A stretch of 64,000 bases of DNA from Vigna angularis (taxonomy: Eukaryota > Streptophyta > Magnoliopsida > Fabales > Fabaceae). The notes beneath the pieces are model-generated. The model had not been told where the DNA came from and searched no databases. It saw nothing but the letters and a program-made list of their open reading frames with translations. The DNA lies in the NCBI RefSeq assembly GCF_016808095.1, contig NC_068979.1, positions 27,361,960 through 27,425,959 of the forward strand, read 5' to 3'. This document shows, in pieces, positions 36,601-49,440 of this stretch. Positions within the stretch are counted from its first letter, which is position 1; each line of letters begins with the position of its first letter. A program made the translations under genes and the position numbers.

Positions 36601-36963
36601 TGAGTTTGTTGCTTTTGAGATGGTTGGTAATGAGGCTGAGTGGTTGAAAAACTTCTTAGCGAACATTCCACTTGGAATGAAACCAACCCCATCGATATCA
36701 ATACATTGTGATTACCAATCGACAATAGCTATAACTAAAAACAAGAATTACAATGGAAAGAATAGACATATACAATTGAGACACAATTTGGTGAAGCAGT
36801 TGTTAAAGAGTGGAACTATTTCCATTGATTATGTGAAGTCAGAACGGAATCTAGCAGATCCTCTAACAAAACCCCTAGGAAGACAAATGATATTAGAAAC
36901 ATCGAGGGGAATGGGACTTAAGCCACTTGCAAACAAACAAGTGATGATAATCCAACCTTTATG
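33640..36963 (+). pseudogene. Copia gag-pol polyprotein remains
   Basis: Order along the strand: a gag N-terminal piece (near 33720-33810, SGQNFWRWQE); a large gag deletion that also removes the zinc knuckle; protease (34011 onward, WVVDSGATRHI); GAG-pre-integrase (near 34397, HARLGHVNSS); integrase core (34560-35000, with FIDDYSRY and the GVAERKNRTLKE block); reverse transcriptase (35500-36050, with WIFKKKYHLDG, QMDVKTVFLNG and LFVDDM as the catalytic box); RNase H (36480-36960, with DANWISDSDE and KSEFVAF). The frame is broken many times: an extra base in the protease near 34050, a shift near 34285, stops at about 34397 (a conserved Trp), 35276, 35678, 36050 and 36263. Several breaks look like C-to-T changes. 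It cannot make an active polyprotein. Confidence 0.9.
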
Positions 36964-37580
36964 ATTGAAGATCCCATGAATAAGGTTCATATGGGTAAAA
37001 ACAAGTCACTTGTTAGTTCGGATAGCACTAAATTGATTTTAATCAATTATGTCTCTTCCTATGGTGTGTGAAAGTGCTAGAGACTGCATTATTGAGAGGC
37101 TAAACTTTGTTATTACAATTCTATGTGGTGAAAGAATTTTAGTTTAAACAAAGTTTTTAATGATTTTCATATCCCTTATGGGTAGTGTATGATTTGCAGC
37201 ATACACTTGATGAAATCACCTATATGAGTGTCAAGTGGGGCCGCTTGCATGGATCTTGGCATGATCTCTAGAGAACACGTGAATATTGGGCACGCGCATG
37301 GCTTAGTAAATGCAACACAACGATAACAGCAAGGATTGTGTGGGTGTATTGTGATTGATAAACCTTTAACACACGTCAAGTGTCTTTGGTTCATATAGTT
37401 TGCTATACCAACTAGAATGTGTGTTAAGTATCTCAATCCAAGACTGGTTCATATAGCTTGTTATACCAGCTCTGATGCATTACATCCTATGAGACCCAGA
37501 ATAAAAGTTTTTTATTTTTTATTTTTAATGTTTGAACTATTTGAGTCAAAGACTGTTTTTTCAACTCTATTTTGCAATAT

Positions 37581-37589
37581 GTGGGGGAT
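37581..37589 (+). other. Polypurine tract of the copia element
   Basis: GTGGGGGAT lies immediately before the 3' LTR, at the position where plus-strand priming occurs in LTR retroelements. Confidence 0.6.
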
Positions 37590-38052
37590 TGTTATAATAT
37601 ATTATTATTATATTGCAAAATATGAAAATGTTGTATTGCAACGTTATATTTGGCAACGTTAACATTTCTTAATTGCCAATGTTAATATTTTAAGAGCAAC
37701 GTTCAAATAAACGTTAAAACTTCTATGATTTTTAATTTCTTTTATTTAATTGATTCTTCTCTAGCTCTATAAATAGAGAGCTCTTTCTCTATTCCAAGAC
37801 ACACCAAATTCAGTCATTCTCATTCTCCTCTCTTCTTAGTTTCATCTTCTTTTCCTCTTCTAAAAATATTCTGGATTATTTTTATACTCTTCTTAGAGAT
37901 TCTTGCTAGTTTTGATATCCTCATAAATATTCTGGGAAGTTCATGTTGTATCCTGGGGGATTTGCTCAATACACCGCGGATATGTCCTTAAGGACAGTGA
38001 AACTACACGCCTCAGGAAATTTTGTTCGTGATTCTATCAGCTTTCTACAACA
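37590..38052 (+). repeat. 3' LTR of the copia element
   Basis: 463 bp, TGTTATAATATATT...TTTCTACAACA, with canonical TG...CA ends. Confidence 0.92.
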
Positions 38053-38399
38053 GCTATTACGTGTCTCTATTTATATTTGATGTTTTTTTTATTGGATTTA
38101 GTCGAATAACCTTCGAGACAATTGATCAGGGTCATTTTTATCAAATAGTTACATTGTCGAACACTTAATTATACTAGAATTTTTTTAATGAGCAAAGAAA
38201 ATATATATAATATAAAAAAAAGGTAAAATGAAGAATTTCTATTAAATTTAATGTTTGAATTGGACGAAGAAAAAAAAGTATAAACTTGCTCACATCAATC
38301 AACTATAAATAAACTACAGTACAACTTTAAATGTGTGATATTCCACATTTTTTGTATTAGTTTACCATAAATCTCTTCAAGCTTATGCACTCCATTTTG

Positions 38400-40720
38400 T
38401 AGCAAGTCACTTGATAGGATCCATTCGAGCTTGATGTCATATTCTCTTTTTTCTTAACTCTTCGGGCATCGTCGAGCTTACTCAAACAAGATCTCCATTT
38501 TTTTTAGCACTCGTGTTTTAACAAGTGTTATAATGTCGAGTTGCTCTTGTCCATGTGGCGTCTTCATTGACACGAGCTTCTTCTCATATTTATATCAACC
38601 ATACATTGAGCCTCTAAGTGCATTCTATATACTATTTTATGAAGCTCAGCTAACACATATTTGACTTGTGTCAGGCTCAAGCCTTTCAAAGGTGGTATGG
38701 AACAACGTCATTCAATGTTGCTCACCATGCAAAAAGGATGTTTGCCTTCACACTCTTTTGTGGTTCCAACAAATCATCTAGAAAAGCATCCTACATCGAG
38801 TAGTTAACAATAGGCATCATCCAATTTGGACTTACTTGGTATAATTATTAATCATCTTCCATTTCTACACTTGGTGTAACTATCTACTTTTTAGTTACAT
38901 GATCATCGTATCTTTTTAAGATTCTTTATATTTCTTGTTTGAGAAACAACTTGTTTATGTTGCTTACATTATTATGCTTGCTATTTGAATTCAAAGAAAA
39001 GGTTCTTCGCATTCAGGATAATTCTCTTTGATATATGTCTAAGGATCGATCTCTTTCAAACTTTCATTGGGTAAAGTTGTTATCTCCACTTTGAGGCATT
39101 GCTCATCATCTTCATTGATGCAAGAGGTTGTAAAGATTCTACTGTAGTGCTAGGATATGTTTTTAATGGAATGTAGGGCTACCTTTAGGCTTGAAGTGTA
39201 GCATTTGCAAGCTTCTTTAGGGTTTTCTCTTACTGTAATGATGTCTTCATTATCAACTGGGGACTTCATCACCATATGAGGTGTGGAAACAAAGTTGATG
39301 CAATGTTTTTCGACCTATGAGGGCATTGTAAGATGCATCAGCTTCAATAAGGATATATTAGATCATTAGTGTTTGATGTGATTATGGATTTTTGAACGTT
39401 GTAAGGAGATCAACATATCCCCTAGTGTTAATACTTTTCCCTACAAAGCGTACAAAGGTTCTAGATAGTACTTTACACATAAAGAAGGAATTTTGAGCTT
39501 TTGAAATGTAGACCAATATAGGATGTCCATTGAACTCCCTTGCTTGATAAGGACCTTGTGCATCTTGCAATTTGCTTATGACTACACCTTTTTTTTCGCA
39601 ATCCCCAACCTTGGATTCAAGAAAGGTTGTGGAAGACGAACGAGTTTTAGGTTGCAAACTTCATGTAGCATAGCCTCTCAGCTAGCATTGAGTGTTGTTT
39701 AGGTGTCATATTTACCTTGTCGTGATTTTTGAAAGTTTGGTTGTTCGAGAAACCCTTTAACTTAGAAGGGCCTATGATTTTGTTCTAGTTTTTTTCTAGA
39801 CATATCCTGAAAAGCTCATATTCTGAGTTTGTCCATGATCTTTGGTGCATCATATGAGTCCAACAATGGTCCTAGGCAGGTAATGGTGTGTGTGATTGTT
39901 GGTGGCTAGAGGTCAAGAACCTCATTGGTTGCACTTGTAAATCAGTTCATAAATTATCGTAAGAGTTCATTATCCCTTTGAATGACATGTTTAAGACAAA
40001 TAGACGAAGCCACTACTAGCTTTCGATCCACAAACCAAGTTATGAATATGACACATAAAGTGTTGAATGAATCAATGCATTGAGATCATAGTGCATAGTA
40101 CCATTTCAAGGCCTACCCCTAGCGAAAAGCCAACAATGTATTCAAGTATAATTAGAGATGATGTTGACTTGCCCAACATAGGCTTTTATATGTGTCTCAG
40201 GGTGTGCGGTTTTGTCGTACTTGTCAATGTTAATGATAAGTCTTTTCAGAATATGGACCCTCTAAATATTCAAGGTAAAGGGATGCAAACTCTTAATCGG
40301 ACTGCGTATGTTGGCCCTAGTTCAAAACGAGGAATATAGTGCGAAAAATAATTTGATGAGTACATACCTTAGATTCCTTATGTGTTGGAAGAGTCTTTAT
40401 CTTTGACTTATGTTGCATACCTCTACCTTTGACTTGAGATGGTGAACGAGATTCATGATCCTTCCTCGTATGTGAGGTGCGACGTTCTCGATTTACCTTT
40501 ATCCAAACTCTTGTGTGGCTAACCTTTGTTCGAGCTTGGGTTGAATACTAACTTTCAGATAATCTCTCATGTCGTTTGGGCAAGGGATATTTTCTTTATG
40601 ATTGACCAATTTTCTTTCTTTACTTCATCTTAGAGGGAGGAAGCCAATTACTATGATGTGTGCATCCCTCTCTCCTAGATTAATCGATGTGGTATGTTTT
40701 TTGGAAGTGAAATTTGTTTA
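38400..40720 (-). pseudogene. Degenerate Ty3-gypsy gag/protease relic
   Basis: Read on the minus strand, pieces match plant Ty3-gypsy polyproteins. A gag region lies at about 39860-40050 (QRDNELLR, then FMNxFTSATNEVLDL, FDTLCVIFITWF). A retropepsin-like region lies at about 39290-39440 (TRGYVDLLTTFKN followed by ASYNALIGRKTLHQL). Further pol-like remnants follow toward 38400. Stops and shifts are frequent, no LTRs were identified and no frame exceeds 91 codons. Family assignment is from memory of these conserved phrases. Confidence 0.7.
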
Positions 40721-40794
40721 GATTGAATTATAGAAAGTTTGTAAAAAAAATTTATTTAAAAAAAAATGTAATTAAGTGAGCCAACCCGTTTACC

Positions 40795-40935
40795 CACCAA
40801 CCCATGATGGGTCGGGCCGGTTTCGAATTTTTCTGCCTCGCTAATAAATGAACCGGGTTGGGTTGGTTCACTAAGTGACCAATCCATGACGGACCGGGTC
40901 GGGCCGGGCCAGGTGGCCCGTTTTGATAGCTCTAG
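40795..40935. mobile_element. hAT-like element end (GGGCCGGGCC-rich)
   Basis: A GC-rich patch in AT-rich DNA with repeated GGGTCGGGCCGG, AACCGGGTTGGG and GGCCCGTTTTGATAGCTC. Reversed, it reads GAGCTATCAAAACGGGCC, typical of the termini of plant hAT-type non-autonomous elements. Only one end is recognised, and target duplications were not found. Confidence 0.45.
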
Positions 40936-43900
40936 ATAAAATTTTACCTTTTTAAATGACTTTTAGCAAATTCAATTAAATAAAAAGCTAATAAAATTTT
41001 TAAATATAATTATTTATAGTCTTTAAAATAGATGTTAAAAGAAAACTACCATTAAAATAAATAAATAAATCATAAAATAAAAGGATTTGTTTTGTTAAAA
41101 TAATATAATATAATTATATTTATAAAAGATATTATAAAGAATAAAAACTGTTTAAATTTAATATTTGACTTATAGATTAAATAATATATATAAACAAATA
41201 AATTACGAGAGTTATGGGCGAAGGACCCTCCACGTGCCTAAGAGTACTTTTCTTCCTCTCTTCATAATTTAAGTAATAAATATCGGAGGTTTTATATTAA
41301 CTGTATATGAACTCAATTTATAGTATATAAAAGTAAATAATATTATTCCATTATTTTGTGAAAATAAAATAGACTCAAACTTACTTTTTAATATAATATC
41401 ATAATATTTTAACGAAATTGGTTAAATTTATTGTATCACCTATTATTCAATTATTTACAAATATCTAATATTATATACAAGATATTCATATCTCTACATA
41501 TAAAATGATATTAAGAATCTAACAGAATTTAAAAATAAAAGTAATTTATAAATAAGAAAAAAATTTACCTTATAAATCTTATAAAAATAAGATATACTTA
41601 AATTTACATTTGAACTAACAGTGATCTTAAATTGTTTTAAAAGCATAATAATAACTTGTTTTAACTAACTTTTGAAATAGGTAATATGGTATTATTTTGA
41701 CAGACACAACACATCCATCTATCACTAAACTGCATTGAATTTGTTATCATCTTTAGGTACTGACAGAATGAAAGATATGAATGCACTTTGTTAGGTTTGT
41801 CAGGACAAATTCAAAGAAAACGTGTTCAAGTTCTCATTCCGCTTCTGCCACAAAATTATTGTATTTTTTCGTAAAAAGATAAAAAATTATCAGATAGTTG
41901 AGTTTACAAAATATTTATAAAGATAAAATAATAATATCACATGTTTCATAATGATTTTGTCGATTTTAATTTTCTTTTTCTAATATTACTTACCATATAT
42001 GCAATTGTTGTTCCATTTTTTCTTAAGCAGAAAGATAAGATATAAAATTTTCTTTAAATTATTTTTTATTATCTCTCTAATATATTTTTAAAATATATTG
42101 ATTTTATCATATTATAAATAATTTTAATAGATTTTAAGGCATCAGATTGAAAGTCCTATATCAATTAGAAATAAAATCAATTTATTATATATAAGTGGAT
42201 GCAAACATCACCTTACAAGTCAGTTTTGTGGAATTGAATTAGATTTAAAATTCATTTCTTAACATGATATCAGAATTATGGTTAGAATATATTCTAACGA
42301 GATTTGTGTGGATATATTGTTTCATCCGCTAACCGTCACCGGATTACTTATTCATGTTTAATCTCACATTCGAGATTATGTTTATACCTTTGTGTAAAAA
42401 AAGTATGTTAAAAATTCTTATTGATTAAAAATAAAATTAATTTATAATATATAAAATGAATACAAACCTTCAATTTTATAAAGTTAAGTTAAGCTTTAAA
42501 ATTGAGTAATAATCGTTTATATTAATAATATTAGACAAGAATTCGTAATCGGAATTTTATTGTAAGAAAGAATGCCGAAAGTTGTCGCGTTTCCCTGTTT
42601 GGATGGCCCAAAAGAGGAAATTTATAGAACATGTGATTGCTAACACGACAAGCAACTAATTATTAAGCTATATATCATTTCAGTTAGGCTGTTGAATTGA
42701 AAGACCAAACAACGTTTTAGCTGGCATTAATCTAACAATTTTTTTCCTTTTATTTTTTCTTTGTAAAAGAATAAAAATGAATGTTTCTTTTTTAAGTTAA
42801 AATTGTTTCAGCAAAAGTTAATGGTTGGAAGTTCTTATGTGAATTTTCTAACTTTTAAATTTTAAATTTATACATAAAGTAGTTTTAACTTATAAATATT
42901 TTTACTTTTTAGTTCTCTTTTTTTAAATTTCTTATAATTTGTCTAAATGTGTTCTTAATAGTAAAAAATCATTAATTACGGAAATATATATTATTTATCG
43001 CTATAGTAATTTGTAAAAGTAATATATAACATCGTAATTTACGACTCCCACCATGTTATATTATTTTTAAGATAATTGTGTAATTTTTATTGAAATAACT
43101 TTATGAGACTTGCCCTTTTATCAATGTTTACACTATAAAAGAAAAATACTTTTAACTCAAAATCTTATTATTTTTTAGTACTTTTGATTTGATATAGGAT
43201 TTTTGAAGTTTTTAAGGAACTTTTTGGGATTTTGTTTAGTTCTTAACCTTGCAAAGAAAATTTAGACAAAGCGGTTGTCCTATTTTCTTTTTTACATCAA
43301 ATTTAAGTTGTAATTGAAGTTAGAGGTATGTATTTTGTAAAGACGTGTAGTAGTTCATTTATTTGAAGATTAAAAACCGTATAAGTGATTACAATGGCGA
43401 GATCTTCAAGTCTTAATTGATTGATTTCTTCAATAGAGTAAGTTGGTTTTTTGTTTCTTTCTTTGGTCAGTTTCATTTTTTTCAAATTAAGAAGTATGAA
43501 TTGTGGTTGCCGAGTTGTAAGGTTGATGTTCGATTGATTTTGTTATAATTTGAAATAGTTCTTTAGTGATAATTATATTTTGATAAATGTGTGTGGCTAA
43601 TTTATGCATGATACTATGAATGATTATGAATTGGTACTTGTATGATCTTTTGATTGCATCTATTTTGGAATGTAAATTGTATAAAAATGATGTGGTATTG
43701 GGAAGTAGATAATAGGCTGAGTTATAGATTGGTTTTTGGTTAAGTGTAAAATTTTTGGTATATTACATTGTTTCGGGTGTAGGGTTGATGATCGTCATAA
43801 AATTCTCCTTTGTGCTTTCTCCTGTTTAGCTTTGGTTACCTTAAACACTTTTTAGTTAATTCTCTGCTTTCTTGATGTTCGAACTCCAAACCATACAGGC

Positions 43901-44497
43901 GGGTACCTGTCAAAGGCATTGATGCTCAAATTAGTAATCTAACGGATTGGGGTCACAGTAAAATCTCAAATTCATAATAAATTCAATCACTTACCTTCTC
44001 CTTTGACTTTATTTATATGTGTTGAGATGAACTTATGATTAGCAAGATCATAATCACAACCCATCATCTTAATAAACAAAACTTACCAATAAACTTGATT
44101 ATATGCTATTCTTAAGGTTGTTTAAGACTACTATAGCCATCTAGCGTTACTGCTTTCGTAGTCGACCGTTCACTTATGTGGAGACCATACAACCATACAT
44201 ATTTTAAGTATAACTTCTTGAATTGAGTTTGAGGGATTAAGTGTGGGTTGTATCAACAGTGACTAAGTGTAAAGAAAAAGAAATATTGAAATAATAATTA
44301 TTTATAGAAAATTTTTTTGATTGTTATTATAATGGGTTGTTATGATGTATATGATTTTTGTTATTCTAAACTTTGTTTATGATTTGTTAATTATGTTGAA
44401 GTTTAGGTTAAATAATTTGAATTAGAAGTTGATTTATAAAGCGTGGTTTAGCCCAATGTATTGATAATTAATAGTGTGTTAATTTTGATTGAGATGT
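40936..44497. other. AT-rich intergenic DNA with repeat remnants
   Basis: A second copy of the dispersed repeat seen at 22610 lies at 42175-42420. A retroelement-like patch at 43795-43985 contains GGTACCTGTCAAAGGCATTGATGCTC. No gene is supported. Confidence 0.45.
42175..42420. repeat. Dispersed legume repeat (copy 2)
   Basis: ACAAGTCAGTTTTGTGGAATTG and TTCATTTCTTAACATGATATC match, diverged, the copy at 22610-22915. Confidence 0.5.
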
Positions 44498-47043
44498 TGT
44501 CAGGCCTCATTAAAACGCACCCAAAACCCTCCTGTCAGAACCATTAAAAACGCACTCAAAACCCCTCTGAACGGACGCCAGGTGTCAAACAACGAGGATT
44601 TGGAAATCAGATAGTGGAAGACAGGTGTCAGCGGACGAGCGGACGTTCGTCTTTGACGTGGGAAGCAAAACTGATTTTTTCTAGAAACACCGTTCCACTC
44701 TCTACATGCACCCTCCTTCCCCAAAACTCTGAACTTCTCATCTTCTCCTCCTTCTTACTAAAAGTTCTCCCTTCTCTCTAAGAAATCTTACCCTTTCTCT
44801 TCTCCGATCACTATTCAGGCACCGTAGAAGCGTTTCCGGCGTCCTAAGCTTCAGTTTGAACCGATCGGTTTCGAGTTCTGAACTGGTAAGTTCTTCTCCT
44901 TCTTTAGTCGTTCGTTCCCAGACACATGCAAACCAACTTCTGGTTACATGAGTCCATAGTCTTATTCTGAAACAGTTGGTCTCTTGTTTGATTTAGTTTA
45001 AAGGATTGTTGAGCGTGAGGGTAGAAGAAGTTTAGTCAGGCGAATCTCATTTCTGTCTCTTGGAACGTTGTTCACGCTCAGAGGTAAGGGAAGCTTATTT
45101 AATTTAATTTGTATGTTGTTGAACTGTATGAACGTTCATTAGTTGACTGAATGACTTTGATGCATAATGGTTGATATGGTTGGTTGCATGAACGTTCGTT
45201 TATTTAATTAGTGGAAATGAAATATGGCTGAGTATGTTATGATGTATGAAATATATGAAAATCTCTATGTTTGGATGTTATGAAATATGAAATTGATTAT
45301 AACCTGAATGTTTAAAGTTATGAAACTATATATTAAGAAATGAGCTGGAATGTAAGTGATCCTGGTATGAAATTCCCTAAGGAAGGGTACATACGTTACT
45401 GAACGGTCCTTGACCGTTCGGTTTTCTAGTGAATTTGGTTAGTAGTGGATTCTTTCATTTGGGAAGAATCCTAGTTGAGGACGAGCGTCTGCACTTCGAA
45501 TTACTGTGCTTGAGCGTTCGGCCAAGCATAGTTCCGTCTTGATATCCTGTTATAAAATATTTTAGTTATTCCTAAATACTACTTCAATAGTATCTTGGCA
45601 TAATTATCAAATTTCTTTTATATAAGTTTAGTAACACCTGGTCTTATACCAAGTGTTCGTCTTAAGCAAGTGTTTGGTCTTACACCAGACACTTGTCCTA
45701 TCTCCTTAAGCTAAACTTTCTAATACGAGCGTTCGTTCAAGCCAGTAGGGTTCACTCGCCATAGTGTTCAGTCTTAAATTGACATTCGTATTTCTTGATA
45801 CTAAATCTAATTAATCTAAGTTTCCATAAACGCTCGGTTTATTCATCGGAATTCCTCTACATATTATTCTTGAATCTCTTGGAGTGTCTGTGCCCATTGG
45901 CTTCGGCCTATAGTTTTAGTGCTGAGTATGGTCTTTCAACGTTCGGTTAAAGCTCTTAAGAGTCAGTTCATCTAATTGGCTCATTTTGTAAGTTACGTTC
46001 GTTCTGTTCGTTGTTAGTGATATTAGATTGTACTGGGTTTCTTTCTAAAACCGACGGTAAACATCTTGGTCTAAATTCATTCTGGAACTGGAGACCTCTC
46101 GGTCTCGCTTCAATTATTTAGTCTCATTCTGAGTCAGGGTTGAACGTTCGGTAAATTGTACCCGAACGGATCTTTGTGTGAAATGTTTAAATGAGATGAT
46201 TATTAAATAAAGATGAAGAAAATGAGATATGGAAAGGTTGTGATTTATGGACGAGCGTTCCGGGGAGGAACGACTCTTGTATGAATATTGGAATTGTAAA
46301 GTATGACGGTGGGCATGCTAACCTGACTGTTCATCCTGATGTTCCGTGGGTACTCGTTTTCACGTAGAGGAGAGTAGGTCATGTGTGGGAACAACAGGAG
46401 GTCCTAGTCCTTAGGGGTACTTTGGACAGATAGGGCTAACCTCGGGTGGCAGCTGATGAGAGCATTCCAGTTACTACATCACCCGGGTGCACGAACGCCT
46501 GTAGCTACACAAGTTTCATACAGTCTGGACGGTCAGTCTAGTATAGTAGGCTTGTGTGAACGAACTATGATTTATCATGTTTGAATGATTTTGTGAAATG
46601 TACGTTATGCATGATTTAAATTACATAAGCTTACCCTGCTTTTCCTTTCGTGTCTGTTTTGTACGTTTGTCTTGTCGATGCAATGATCATCCGTGTGGAT
46701 GTGAGCAGAAGGAGACGCGCTGTTGGAAGATACGCTGGAAGAAGAAAATTTGGTAGAAGTTGAAGTTAAGACCGAACAGTAGGACGTTCGGTCAGTAGAG
46801 TAGTTTTTGTAATGAGGCGGTCTTTCGCCACTTTCTCATCTTTGTATGTATGACTGTTCGGTATTTGGTTCTTGTAAACCGTTCGGTCAATTTTGCTTAT
46901 TCTGTACAGTTTTAGCTGTAATCTTTCTGTAAGGCCGTTCGGCCAGAACTGTACGTTCTTATATAATGTAAGACTGATCTGCTATATTATTAAATATAAT
47001 TATTCTATTATATAGTTTATTGCTGTATTTTTGGGATGTTCCA
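44498..47043 (+). mobile_element. Solo LTR (2546 bp), probably Ty3-gypsy
   Basis: It starts TGTCAGGCCTCATT and ends GGGATGTTCCA. GATGT lies directly outside both ends (44493-44497 and 47044-47048), an exact 5-bp target duplication typical of LTR retroelement integration. The interior encodes no protein and is much less AT-rich than the flanks. It is studded with CGTTCGGT/GAACGTTCG/GAGCGTTCG words in both orientations. A splice-donor-like GGTAAG near 44885 and TATTA/T-rich 3' sequences fit a transcribed LTR. With no internal domain or second LTR, it is best read as a solo LTR left by recombination between LTRs. LTRs of more than 2 kb suggest a gypsy lineage; the lineage is inference. Confidence 0.82.
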
Positions 47044-47059
47044 GATGTTATGTCTTATT

Positions 47060-49440
47060 TTATTTTTATGTACTACTATAATAATATTTTAAAACAAGTA
47101 TTAGGATATTTAAAAAGAAAATTTGATAACCAATTTTTGAACATAATTTAAAATTAATTGTGTGGTGGGTGAATGATAGAATTAATATGAAGAAATTGTT
47201 AAATTATTAAAGCTAAGAAAATGTAAGGGTTTAAAAAGAGAAAAAGAATATGTGGTTATGTGTATTATTTACCAGAGTGTAGCCTGGAAGGCTTAGTACA
47301 GAACAGAAATGAGAATTTCAAGAAACAGAGTCGATGGGAAGCATCTCCCTCCTTTAATTATTAAAATATTAAAATAAATTTATTAATTAATTTTAAATTA
47401 AAAAAGAAAATTTAGAAAAAATATGTTAAATAATTTTCGAAATCTGTTAAGATATGTTAAAGGTTTTCGAAAAACATTTAACATATTTTCTAAAATTTTA
47501 TTTTTTAATTTAAAGTTTAATAAATAATTAATTTATTTTAATATAATTCTTTTTAATTTAACATATTTTTAAATCACTTTTATTATAAAATTTAAAAAAT
47601 ATTTAAATTATTTTAATATAATTTAATGTTATTATTTTAATAATTATTATGACAATTATAATAATAATAATAATACCAAAAATAATAGTAATAATAATCT
47701 AAAATCTGATTTAATATATTTTAATATAATAAATCATATTAAAATAAATTAATTATTTATTAGTTTTAAATTAAAAAATAAAATTTAAAAAGATATACTT
47801 AAATAGTTTTGGTAATCGTTTAATTTAAATTTGAACAAATCAATTATTTATTTAAATTTAAATTAAAAACAAAATTTAGAAAAATATGTTAAATCGTTAA
47901 CGAACTGTTTTAATATATTTTTTTATTTTTTTAAATTTAAAATTAATAAGTAATTGATTTATTTTAATATTTTAATATGTTAAAATATATTAAATCAGTT
48001 TTTATATTATTACTATTATTTTTATTTTATTATTATTACAATTGAAATAATAATATTAAAATAATAACATATATTAAAATAACTAAATATTTTTTAAATT
48101 TTATAACAAAAGTAATTTAAAAAAATTGCTAAAATTTAAAATTTCAATTAAAATATTAAAATAAATTAATTATTTATTAAATTTTAAATTAAAAAATAAA
48201 ATTTAAAAAATATGGTAAACAGATTTAAAAATCCATTAAAATAACCTTCAACTATTTTTGAAAATCGTTCAAGCTTTCCATGATTTTCAAAAACAATTCA
48301 AATATTTTCCATTCAAGCCAAAAAAAACTATTGTGAATTTTTAATGTATATTTTTACAAAAATTATTAAAAAACAAAATCAGATTTATTCTTAGAAATCG
48401 AATTGTAAAATATCTCTTCGCAAAAAATATTAAAGAAAAAGTTAAATTCGATTTTCGAAAAACCAAATTTTAATTTCTTACAAAACCATACTGTCTAGGT
48501 AAATATTATTCAAAGTGTTATATTCTCGTAAATTAGAAAAAAAAACTATACTATGTAAAAGAAAAATTACCAATCACATGCTGCATCCATAAGCAAAAGT
48601 AAACTAAAAAGACAGATGGGTAACAGAAAGAAGAAAGAATAGGACTACTTTTGACCAACAGGTGCTGGAGATACGGCTCAGCAAATTATGTCTATAAAGA
48701 AATTTAAAGTAAATTTCACTTCACTAATCTCACTTCACTTATTTGGAAGAGAGTGATCCAAGAAATTTGTAAAAATTAATATAAAATTTGATTAATATGA
48801 TAAATTAAAAACATTTACTTTTAAATTTATTCTCACTTATTCTCACTTATTTTCACTTATATTTTGGTTTATTCAAAATCAGTCTCAAATAGAAGCATGT
48901 GTCATCAATATATCTTTCTAAATCGATAGCGTTGTTATTGATATGATCAAATTACTACTACTAAATAATAGTAACCTTAGCATTATTAAGATAGTACAAA
49001 AAAAAATTAGTAAGAGTAAAGTAATTCAAAGTCGTCTTCCAACGAACACGAAATTGATTCCAACAAATTAGTTTAAATAAAAAAAAGATTAATTTGTAAC
49101 ATTCCTTTTTTGATGTCACAAGTACTTATAAGAAAAAATTTAATTTATTATAATGCCAAATAAAGGAAAACTTATTCCACTCTTGTAACTTCCAAATAAA
49201 ATTTCAAAATAACTGCTTCAAATTAAATGGAAATGTTTAAAAGTAAAACAATAAGAATTCTCTCGTTGTTCTATTCATCAATTTGTGCATCTATAATAAC
49301 ATCAACTCCCATATACCAACACGAGTTATACAATCATCGCAACACACAACAAATAATAAGAGTGAGCTACCAAAAAAATACATCCAACCAGAGAGTATAA
49401 ACAATATCCAATATACATTAAACTAATGCAATTAACAAAT
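47060..49440. other. Extremely AT-rich intergenic DNA
   Basis: Contains the inverted/direct AT-rich repeat block at 47360-48240. No gene is supported. Confidence 0.5.
47360..48240. repeat. Repeated AT-rich hairpin modules
   Basis: The phrase TTAAATTAAAAAATAAAATTTA, followed by AAAATATGTTAAA, recurs in direct orientation near 47390, 47770, 47865 and 48185. It recurs inverted near 47490-47530 and 47920-47960. The first pair forms a hairpin around 47440 with TTTTCGAAA in its arms. These may be relics of foldback elements. Confidence 0.6.

Larger units (their letters stand above)
33152..38057 (+). mobile_element. Ty1-copia LTR retrotransposon, decayed, both LTRs present
   Basis: Two direct LTRs (33157-33636 and 37590-38052) flank gag-pol remains. 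The flanking 5-mers CCTAT (33152-33156) and GCTAT (38053-38057) match at 4 of 5, a slightly mutated target duplication. The 5' LTR now starts CG instead of TG. A short purine-rich tract, GTGGGGGAT, precedes the 3' LTR. No tRNA-Met-type primer site follows the 5' LTR. Pol order is protease, integrase, reverse transcriptase, RNase H, the copia order. The element interrupts intergenic DNA about 0.8 kb upstream of the caleosin gene. Confidence 0.92.
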
